In this document: positions 15,312-21,851 of the stretch, one piece after another
Layout: the number at the start of each line of letters is the position of its first letter
How positions within the stretch are numbered: position 1 is the first letter of the stretch
NCBI GenBank assembly: GCA_900550595.1
Contig: URTB01000004.1
Location: forward strand, 1 to 21,851
Direction of reading: 5' to 3'
Length of the DNA stretch: 21,851 bases
Source of the DNA: an uncultured Collinsella sp.
GTDB lineage: Bacteria > Actinomycetota > Coriobacteriia > Coriobacteriales > Coriobacteriaceae
Notes under the pieces: model-generated
Told to the model about the DNA's origin: nothing
What the model saw: the letters and a program-made list of their open reading frames with translations, nothing else
The model's database searches: none
Made by a program: the position numbers and the translations under genes

Positions 15312-16460
15312 TTAATCGAGGATGTCGTCGAGGGCACTCTTAATACGATCGGTCACCGACTTCTTACCGGATGCGACGTCATCGCCCATCTCGTCGGCAA
15401 AAGCGCGAAGCAGCTCGCGCTGCTTATTGGAAAGGTTCGTGGGGACGAGCACGCGCAGCTGAACGATCAGACGGCCACGCGAGCCGCCACCGCCGATACG
15501 GGGCATACCGTAGTTGCCAACGCTCACGGTGTCGCCGTACTGCGCACCGGCGGGGACGCACAGCTTGACGACCTCGTCAGGCATAATGCCCTCGACCTCG
15601 ATCTCGCAGCCGAGCGCAGCCTGCGCAATCGAGATATCGCTCACGAGATACAGGTCGTCGCCGTTGCGCTTAAAACGCTCGTGGTCGGCGACACGCACGT
15701 TGACGATCAGGTCGCCCGACGGCTCGCCGCGAAGGCCGGCCTCGCCAAAGCCACTCACGCGCAGCTGGCGACCGGTCGATACACCGGCGGGAATATCGAT
15801 GTCAATCTTTTCGTGAGAAGGCGTGCGGCCCTGACCATCACAGGTCTCGCAGGGATGGTCGATGACCGTGCCTTCGCCGTGGCAGTCGGGACAGGGCGAA
15901 GAGGACTGAACCTGGCCCAGGAACGAGCGCTGGACCGTCGTGACATAGCCCGTGCCGTGGCAGCGGCTGCACTGCTTTTCCTGTGCGCCCTCGGCCCTAC
16001 CGGTGCCGTTGCAATCCTCGCAGGGAGCAAGGCGGTCATAGCTGATCGTCTTTTTGCACCCGAGCGCCGCCTCCTCAAGGGTAACCGAAAGGGAGATGGC
16101 CATATCGCGGCCGCGACGACGCTCGCGGCGATTTCGGGCGCCGCCACCGGCACCGCCGCCAAAGAACGACGAGAACAGGTCGTCCATGCCCATGCCGCCA
16201 AAGATATCATTGATATCGACGTAGCCCGAACCACCGGGGCCGTCGGCAGTGCCGTAACGGTCGTAGTTAGCACGCTTCTGCTCATCGGAAAGAACGGAAT
16301 ATGCCTCGTTGAGCTCTTTGAACTTGGCCTCGGCCTCGGGGTCGTCCGAAACGTCCGGGTGTACGGTACGGGCCTTCTTTAGAAACGCGCGCTTAATCGT
16401 CCGCGCGTCGGCATCCTTGTCGACGCCAAGTACCTCGTAGTAATCCCTATTTTCCGACAC
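15312..16460 (-). CDS. dnaJ: Chaperone DnaJ (type I)
   Basis: 382-residue co-chaperone that stimulates DnaK ATPase and delivers clients. J domain 1-70 with HPD at 34-36; short G/F-type region about 72-108; four zinc repeats C147xxC150, C164xxC167, C190xxC193 and C204xxC207; then complete client-binding domains CTD-I and CTD-II to about 340. GTG 16460 is chosen: GGAAGGA lies 7 bases upstream and the protein begins SENRDYYEVLG. A promoter-like pair precedes it. No dnaK or grpE is in the window. Confidence 0.94.
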   Translation of the reverse strand: MSENRDYYEVLGVDKDADARTIKRAFLKKARTVHPDVSDDPEAEAKFKELNEAYSVLSDEQKRANYDRYGTADGPGGSGYVDINDIFGGMGMDDLFSSFFGGGAGGGARNRRERRRGRDMAISLSVTLEEAALGCKKTISYDRLAPCEDCNGTGRAEGAQEKQCSRCHGTGYVTTVQRSFLGQVQSSSPCPDCHGEGTVIDHPCETCDGQGRTPSHEKIDIDIPAGVSTGRQLRVSGFGEAGLRGEPSGDLIVNVRVADHERFKRNGDDLYLVSDISIAQAALGCEIEVEGIMPDEVVKLCVPAGAQYGDTVSVGNYGMPRIGGGGSRGRLIVQLRVLVPTNLSNKQRELLRAFADEMGDDVASGKKSVTDRIKSALDDILD

Positions 16461-16481
16461 GACCGAATCCTTCCGACTTTC

Positions 16482-16510
16482 ATTATTGTCACAGTGCGTC
16501 CTATACCCAA
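16482..16510 (-). promoter_or_regulatory. Possible promoter before dnaJ
   Basis: On the minus strand TTGGGT (16510-16505) and AATAAT (16487-16482, five of six) are spaced by 17 bases in the 81-base gap between the two J-protein genes. The start point would fall about 15 bases before the GTG, leaving just room for the ribosome binding site. No CIRCE or HAIR heat-shock operator is seen. Confidence 0.4.
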
Positions 16511-16541
16511 GCTGGGCCGGCCGCAAACAGAGGGCTAGATG

Positions 16542-17645
16542 TTATTGCATTCCATAAGGCGAAAGCATGGCACGCTGCGAGCAGCTCGCAAACCAAACCG
16601 ACACGAGCGCAAACATAAATCCGTTGGCGAAACCGTTGGCAAACTGCATTGCGCCGCGCTTCCACCACAGCAAGCTGCGGTGCAGCACGCCGTCCGAGAC
16701 CACCATAAACAGGCCCATGGCAAACGGAATAAAGCACATCACGGCAAAGGCCGAGAACACACCCGAGATGGCCGACAGCACCAAAAAAGGCGCCACAATG
16801 CCCATCAGGTAAAAACCGGTACGGGCCTTGCCTTCCAGGCGCTCGGCCTCAACATGGGCGCGGCCGACCAGATCGCCACCCGAGGCACCGTTGGTGCCGG
16901 CGTGACCCATGCCGCCAATGCGGACCTCGTCGCCGTCGTGCGTGCCGGCAGGAAACTCAATCGTCTGCTCGGAGGTCACACGGACACGCCCGCTGCCGCC
17001 GCAATCGGGACAGGGGTCGGCAACGACCTTACCGGAACCGCCGCACTCGGGGCAGACCGACTGGAACGTGCCGGCACCGAACAGGAAGGACAGGTCGACG
17101 TCGATGTGCCCGCGACCGCCGCAGCTCGGACAGGTATGTGCATGCTCGGACGAAACAGAACCCGAGCCGCCACAGTGGCCACAGGTATCGAAGCGCGTAT
17201 AGCGGACGGTCTTGCGGGCACCGCCCTTGGCCTCCTTGGCGTCGAGCTTAATATCGACGACCACGTTGGCGCCGTTCTCGGGATTATAGGCAGCCTGGCC
17301 GCGACGCTGCTGGCCCCAGGCGCCACCAAAGGGAAAGCCGCCCTCAAAGGGATTGCCATAGCCCGCGTTGCCGGCGTAGCCGCCGCCGTAGGGCGAGGCC
17401 GTAGGAGCACCGGCGAAGGGATTGCCCGAGCGCATAGCGTCATAGCGCGCACGCTTCTGCTCGTCCGAAAGCACGGCGTAGGCCTCGGAAACCTCTTTGA
17501 ACTTTTCCTCAGCATCAGGTTCTTTGTTGACGTCCGGATGGAGCTTGCGTGCCTTTTGCTGGAAGGCCTTCTGTATATCACGCGAGGTGGCGTCCTTGGA
17601 GACACCCAAAATCTCGTAGTAATCTTTTTCATTCATCGTCGCCAT
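16542..17645 (-). CDS. DnaJ-like protein with C-terminal membrane domain
   Basis: 367-residue J-protein of mixed design. J domain 6-70 (HPD at 36-38), a G/F/Y/P-rich linker (73-120), then four zinc repeats C155xxC158, C172xxC175, C198xxC201 and C212xxC215. CTD-I begins normally ([31 protein letters not shown]) but stops near residue 266, where ordinary DnaJ continues for over 100 residues. In its place are two or three hydrophobic segments (about 278-316 and 338-354) separated by [10 protein letters not shown]. The frame is open throughout and no other frame encodes the missing CTD, so this looks like real architecture rather than a frameshift. ATG 17645 has AGGAGG 9 bases upstream. It probably recruits DnaK to the membrane; this is inferred. 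Confidence 0.88.
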   Translation of the reverse strand: MATMNEKDYYEILGVSKDATSRDIQKAFQQKARKLHPDVNKEPDAEEKFKEVSEAYAVLSDEQKRARYDAMRSGNPFAGAPTASPYGGGYAGNAGYGNPFEGGFPFGGAWGQQRRGQAAYNPENGANVVVDIKLDAKEAKGGARKTVRYTRFDTCGHCGGSGSVSSEHAHTCPSCGGRGHIDVDLSFLFGAGTFQSVCPECGGSGKVVADPCPDCGGSGRVRVTSEQTIEFPAGTHDGDEVRIGGMGHAGTNGASGGDLVGRAHVEAERLEGKARTGFYLMGIVAPFLVLSAISGVFSAFAVMCFIPFAMGLFMVVSDGVLHRSLLWWKRGAMQFANGFANGFMFALVSVWFASCSQRAMLSPYGMQ

Positions 17646-17703
17646 GCGCGGCAACCTCCTGCTCACAGCAGCGTATATATTGCGGTAATTCTACCCGAGC
17701 GGC

Positions 17704-18936
17704 CTAGGCTAGACCCCAAAACAGCTCGAACAGCACATTTCCATCGAGCCAGCCCAAGTGGGTGGGCGCTAAACGAGCGTGGGCACGACCTGCGACAACG
17801 TCTTTCGAGGTGACGCGCCCCGTATGCCCCTCGATATCATCGGGCACCCAGGTGGCAAGGCCCAACACGAGCGCACGGTCACAGGCCGCCGCCAGCTCGT
17901 CCACGGGAACTAAGCTAGCCGAGCGAACCAACAGGTCGGGCCCAATGCCACGCGTCATGCGGCAGGCAAGCATCAAATCCTCGGCCGCAGCCTCGCGCTG
18001 CGACAGATACTCGGCATCAAACGTCGTCGCGGCATCGTCGCGTTGCACCAAGCGCACGCGATATGCATCGCCGCGAGCGGGCACGTCGGGAAACAGCCCG
18101 GCCAGGCGATCGAAATCCTCGGCGTCGAGCATACCGGCGGCAGAGCGACCCAAGCCCAGATAGCCCTGTCCGGTCCAATAGGCAATGTTGTGGGCACACT
18201 CATGGCCGTCGAGCGCGTAGCTTGCCACCTCATACGGGTGATAGCCGGCCGCACCCAGGCGCTCGCGCGCCGCATCCATGCATGCAGCCTGAAAATCCTC
18301 GTCGGGCTCGAGCGACTCGTCGCGACACGCCATGCGGTAGAGCGGCGTGCCCTCCTCAAGCGTGAGCGGGTACACCGATACGTGATGCGGCGCCGCCGCC
18401 AACACGCCATCGAGCGTGCGCTGCCAGCTTACGGCGGTCTGCTCGGGAAGGCCACACATCAGGTCGCAGGACACATCGAGCCCTGCGTCCTTAACCATCG
18501 TGATGGCAGCGAGCGCCCGATCGGCATCGTGAATGCGACCGATGGCGGTCAGTTCGGCGTTATCGAGCGTTTGCACGCCCAGAGAGACGCGTGTGACACC
18601 AACCTTGGCAAGCGCAGCGGTAAGCTCGGCGGTCAGCGACTCAGGATTGGCCTCGCAGGTAAACTCAACGGGCTTGCACCACGCAGAGATACGTCGGGCA
18701 AGTTCTACCAGGCGCTCCCCCGCCAGCGACGGCGTGCCGCCGCCAACATAGACGGTACGGATCTGCGCAAGCGCCCCGACGTCTCCAAAGGCATCAAGGC
18801 GCGCATACAACTGCTCAAAATAGGCATCGAGCGCAGCGCTCAGGTCGCACGGAGCAAAACTGCGCGAGTCAAAGTCGCAGTACCGGCACTTTTGGGCGCA
18901 AAACGGCACGTGCATGTACAGCGCGGTAACGGCCAC
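17704..18936 (-). CDS. hemW: Heme chaperone HemW (radical-SAM, HemN-like)
   Basis: 410-residue member of the coproporphyrinogen III oxidase-like radical-SAM family. Radical-SAM cysteines are C13, C17 and C20 (FCAQKCRYC), followed by GGGTPS (65-70). The HemW-specific heme motif HNxxYW is present as HNIAYW (249-254), with LGLGRSA after it, which argues for heme transfer rather than oxygen-independent coproporphyrinogen oxidase. The start is GTG 18936, two bases after the dusB stop, with GGAGG in the last dusB codons. The family often sits next to lepA and dnaJ/hrcA in Gram-positive genomes, as here. Confidence 0.93.
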   Translation of the reverse strand: MAVTALYMHVPFCAQKCRYCDFDSRSFAPCDLSAALDAYFEQLYARLDAFGDVGALAQIRTVYVGGGTPSLAGERLVELARRISAWCKPVEFTCEANPESLTAELTAALAKVGVTRVSLGVQTLDNAELTAIGRIHDADRALAAITMVKDAGLDVSCDLMCGLPEQTAVSWQRTLDGVLAAAPHHVSVYPLTLEEGTPLYRMACRDESLEPDEDFQAACMDAARERLGAAGYHPYEVASYALDGHECAHNIAYWTGQGYLGLGRSAAGMLDAEDFDRLAGLFPDVPARGDAYRVRLVQRDDAATTFDAEYLSQREAAAEDLMLACRMTRGIGPDLLVRSASLVPVDELAAACDRALVLGLATWVPDDIEGHTGRVTSKDVVAGRAHARLAPTHLGWLDGNVLFELFWGLA

Positions 18937-18938
18937 CC

Positions 18939-19982
18939 TTAGGCCTCCAGCGGATGCGCGGGCACCGACTCGCCGGCGGCAAGTGCGGCCTCGCAGGCCA
19001 CCACATCGCGCTCGATATCATCGACCAATGCCATGAACTCCTCGTACGTGGAGCAGCGCACCACCTGGGCGCGCCAGGCCGCAGCATGGGGCATGCCCTT
19101 TAAATACCAACTCGCGTACGTACGGGCACGCGACATGAGCGGCAACAGCTCGTGCGTGAGCGTCAGGTGCTCGCGCAGGGCGCCCAGTCGCTCGACCGAG
19201 CTACGCACCGGTACCGGCGTGCCATCGAGCGCAAGGGCGCGGGCATCGCCGAACACCCAGGGGTTACCATAGATACCGCGCGCGATGAACACCGCGCTGG
19301 CACCCGAGCTTTGCAGATGCTCCGCGGCATCCTCGGCCGAGAAAACATCGCCCGAACCGATAACGGGAATCTCGACGGCGTCGGCCACCTCATCGACGAC
19401 CGACCAATCGGCCTGGCCCGTATAGAGCTGCGTGGCACAGCGACCATGTAGCGCCACCGCAGCGGCCCCTGCCCCCTCGAGCATCTGGGCAAACGTCGCG
19501 GCATTGCGATCCTCGGCATAAAAGCCTTTGCGAATCTTGACGGTCACGGGCACGTGCGCCGCGCCGACCGCCGCCTCGACGATCTGCTCGGCCAGCTCGG
19601 GCGTACGCATAAGCGCCGAGCCCTCGCCCTTGGTGACGACCTTGCGAGCCGGGCAGGCCATGTTGATGTCGATCAGCGACAGGCGATCGCCCACGCGTTC
19701 CTCGACGGCAGCGACGGCACTCGCAAACTGTTCGGGCTTGGAGCCAAAGAGCTGCACGCAGATCTGCTGCTCCTCATCGGCAGGCAGCACCAGACGCCAC
19801 GTCTTATTGCTGGCATAGGCAAGACCCGCCACGCTCACCATCTCGCTGTAGGCAAGATGGGCACCGCGGCGGCGGCACATGATGCGGTAGGCGGGGTCGG
19901 TCACGCCAGCCATGGGAGCCATAAGGAACGGCTGCTCGGCATAGGCACCCAGCAGCCGCGTACTATATTCAGAAAGCGCCAT
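18939..19982 (-). CDS. dusB: tRNA-dihydrouridine synthase DusB
   Basis: 347-residue flavoenzyme that reduces uridine to dihydrouridine in tRNA. The TIM barrel starts FLMAPMAGVTDPAYR. The catalytic cysteine is C110 in INMACPARKV; most Dus proteins have G before this cysteine, here it is A. KIRKGF, ALHGR and GSGDVFSAEDA mark the FMN and tRNA-binding loops. ATG 19982 lies five bases after the lepA stop, with only a weak AGG upstream, so it may depend on coupling to lepA. DusB is the likely subgroup but was not separated from other Dus by alignment. Confidence 0.9.
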   Translation of the reverse strand: MALSEYSTRLLGAYAEQPFLMAPMAGVTDPAYRIMCRRRGAHLAYSEMVSVAGLAYASNKTWRLVLPADEEQQICVQLFGSKPEQFASAVAAVEERVGDRLSLIDINMACPARKVVTKGEGSALMRTPELAEQIVEAAVGAAHVPVTVKIRKGFYAEDRNAATFAQMLEGAGAAAVALHGRCATQLYTGQADWSVVDEVADAVEIPVIGSGDVFSAEDAAEHLQSSGASAVFIARGIYGNPWVFGDARALALDGTPVPVRSSVERLGALREHLTLTHELLPLMSRARTYASWYLKGMPHAAAWRAQVVRCSTYEEFMALVDDIERDVVACEAALAAGESVPAHPLEA

Positions 19983-19987
19983 GGAAC

Positions 19988-21799
19988 CTACTCGTCCACC
20001 TTGAGGATCGCCATAAAGGCCTCCTGCGGGACCTCGACCGAACCGATGGCCTTCATGCGCTTCTTGCCCTCTTTCTGCTTCTCGAGCAGCTTGCGCTTAC
20101 GCGAGATATCGCCGCCGTAGCACTTAGCAAGAACGTCCTTGCGACGCGCTTTGACGGTGGAACGGGCGATAATCTTGTTGCCGATAGCGCCCTGGATAGG
20201 CACCTCGAACAGCTGGCGCGGAATGATTTCCTTGAGTTTGTCGCACAGCCCGCGGGCCAGGCCATAGGCCTTGTCCTTGTGCACGATAAACGACAGCGCG
20301 TCCACCTCGTCGCCCGAAAGCAGGATGTCGAGCTTGACGAGCTCGGAGGGGCGATATTCGTTGAACTCGTAGTCGAGCGAGGCGTAACCCTTGGTGCGGC
20401 TCTTGAGCTGGTCAAAAAAGTCCAGAATGAGCTCGGCAAGCGGCATGTCGAAACGCATCTCGACCGATTTGCTCGTGAGATGGATCATGTCGGTTGTAAT
20501 GCCGCGATGCTCGATAGCGAGCTGCATGACGGCACCCGTATACTCGGGCGGACAGATAATCTTGGCCTTGAGGTAGGGCTCCTCGATGCGCTCGATGCGC
20601 GTAGCCTCGGGCAGATCCTGCGGGCTGCGAACATCAATCATCTCGCCGTCGGTCTTGTAGACGTGATAGTCCACCGAAGGGCTCGTGGCAATCAGGTCCA
20701 GGTTGAACTCGCGCTCCAGGCGCTCCTTGACGACCTCCATATGCAGCAGGCCCAAGAAGCCAACGCGGAAACCAAAGCCGAGCGCCACCGAAGTCTCGGG
20801 CTCCCACACCAACGACGGGTCGTTGACATGCAGCTTATCGAGAGCGTCGCGCAGGTTCTCGTAATCCTTGTTGTCGATCGGGAACAGGCCCGTGTAGACC
20901 ATGGGCTTGGCCTCACGGTAGCCGGGAAGCGGCTCGGGGCAGGGATTCGACGCCCACGTAAGGGTATCGCCCACGCGCACGGCCTCGGGGTCCTTCAGGC
21001 CCGTGACCACGTAGCCCACCTCGCCGACCGTCAGTGCGTCGACCGGTGTCTCGGCGGGACGCTTGACGCCCACGCCATCGACCAAAAAGTCACCCTTTGC
21101 CTGCATCATAAGGAGGGTATCGCCCTTTTTGATGGAGCCGTCAAACACGCGGACCGTGGCAACGACGCCGCGGTACTCATCAAAATACGAGTCCAGGATG
21201 AGCGCCTTGAGCGGCGCGTTTGCATCGCCCTTGGGCGGAGAGATCAAAAAGACGATGGACTCCAGCAGATCGTGGATGCCCTCGCCGGTCTTGCCCGATA
21301 CGCATACGGCATCGTCGGCAGGGATCGCCAGGTCGTCCTCGATCTCGGTCTTGACCTCGTCGGGGTGTGCCGACGGCAGGTCGATCTTATTGATGGCGGG
21401 CACGATATCCAAGTTGGCGTTCATGGCGAGCGTCGCGTTGGAGACGGTCTGCGCCTCGACGCCCTGCGTGGCGTCGACGACAAGCACCGCACCCTCGCAG
21501 GCGGCAAGCGAACGCGAGACCTCATAGGTAAAGTCCACGTGGCCCGGCGTATCGATCAGGTTGAACTGATACGTCTCGCCATCGTCGGCGTCATAGGAGA
21601 CGCGAACGGCATTGGACTTGATCGTGATGCCGCGCTCGCGCTCAATATCCATGGTATCGAGCAGCTGCGACTCCATGTCGCGCTCGTCGACGGTATGGGT
21701 GAGCTCGAGGATGCGGTCACTAATCGTGGACTTGCCATGGTCAATGTGCGCAACGATCGAGAAGTTGCGGATGTGGGAAATGTCAATTGAAGTATCCAT
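19988..21799 (-). CDS. lepA: Elongation factor 4 (LepA)
   Basis: 603-residue ribosome-dependent GTPase, the usual LepA length. G1 is AHIDHGKS (17-24), G2 RGIT (56-59), G3 DTPGH (83-87) and G4 NKID (137-140). Domains II, III and V follow, and the LepA-specific C-terminal domain is intact ([38 protein letters not shown]). ATG 21799 gives the family start ([16 protein letters not shown]). An in-frame TTG at 21826 would add nine residues with no support. No good ribosome binding site precedes the ATG; a TAAGAT lies 7 bases upstream. It is the first gene of the long operon within this window. Confidence 0.97.
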   Translation of the reverse strand: MDTSIDISHIRNFSIVAHIDHGKSTISDRILELTHTVDERDMESQLLDTMDIERERGITIKSNAVRVSYDADDGETYQFNLIDTPGHVDFTYEVSRSLAACEGAVLVVDATQGVEAQTVSNATLAMNANLDIVPAINKIDLPSAHPDEVKTEIEDDLAIPADDAVCVSGKTGEGIHDLLESIVFLISPPKGDANAPLKALILDSYFDEYRGVVATVRVFDGSIKKGDTLLMMQAKGDFLVDGVGVKRPAETPVDALTVGEVGYVVTGLKDPEAVRVGDTLTWASNPCPEPLPGYREAKPMVYTGLFPIDNKDYENLRDALDKLHVNDPSLVWEPETSVALGFGFRVGFLGLLHMEVVKERLEREFNLDLIATSPSVDYHVYKTDGEMIDVRSPQDLPEATRIERIEEPYLKAKIICPPEYTGAVMQLAIEHRGITTDMIHLTSKSVEMRFDMPLAELILDFFDQLKSRTKGYASLDYEFNEYRPSELVKLDILLSGDEVDALSFIVHKDKAYGLARGLCDKLKEIIPRQLFEVPIQGAIGNKIIARSTVKARRKDVLAKCYGGDISRKRKLLEKQKEGKKRMKAIGSVEVPQEAFMAILKVDE

Positions 21800-21851
21800 G
21801 CGGACTATCTTACCCGAGCGGTACAAAAAATGGAGCCTGTTCCATAAAACA

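Noticed and set aside
16542..16870. Membrane tail of the second J-protein as a frameshift product
   Set aside because: The other minus-strand frames here do not encode DnaJ CTD-II, and the in-frame segment has coherent hydrophobic helices and a clean stop.
17646..17703. Promoter or heat-shock operator before the second J-protein gene
   Set aside because: TATATA and TAGAAT are present but neither has a -35 at proper spacing, and no CIRCE or HAIR palindrome is seen.

Overview
The window is a compact chromosomal housekeeping region in which every supportable gene lies on the minus strand. In transcription order, from high to low coordinates, it reads lepA, dusB, hemW, a membrane-tailed dnaJ-like gene, dnaJ, mtaB, phoH, ybeY, dgkA, era, recO, rpsO, pnp, rnj, ftsK, rodZ, yajQ and the 5' part of rimO, which runs off the left edge. 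The DNA is visibly GC-rich. Family gene order (phoH-ybeY-dgkA-era-recO; rpsO-pnp; rnj-ftsK-rodZ-rimO), RNase J, an undecaprenol/diacylglycerol-type DgkA and frequent GTG/TTG starts suggest a Gram-positive actinomycete. My best guess is class Coriobacteriia (Collinsella or a relative), but this is inferred from gene style and was not tested by a search.

Right block (10299-21799): eleven genes with gaps of 0-81 bases or short overlaps form what looks like one long operon, possibly with an internal promoter before dnaJ. It covers translation (LepA, Era, YbeY), tRNA modification (DusB, MtaB), protein folding (two J-proteins), heme handling (HemW), a PhoH ATPase, lipid-carrier kinase (DgkA) and recombinational repair (RecO).

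Middle block (7292-10298): rpsO and pnp each have their own leader and a convincing intrinsic terminator. Both leaders contain hairpins close to the ribosome binding site. After the pnp terminator lies the most striking non-coding structure in the window: a perfect 40-bp inverted repeat with a 68-base centre that itself folds into a hairpin. Its right arm shares bases with the pnp terminator.

Left block (1-7010): rnj, ftsK, rodZ, yajQ and rimO follow one another closely. rnj-ftsK-rodZ are translationally linked (TTG start one base after a stop; TGATG overlap). RNase J and PNPase are the cell's main RNA-decay exonucleases and sit either side of the long hairpin.

I found no phage, CRISPR array, transposase, toxin-antitoxin pair or tRNA/rRNA gene. 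The best candidates for something new are the 148-bp hairpin element and the J-protein whose C-terminal half is replaced by membrane segments. Smaller oddities are a 50-residue-spaced duplicated basic motif in FtsK, an RG/Y-rich linker and 24-bp tandem repeat in RodZ, and an acidic N-terminal extension on Era.
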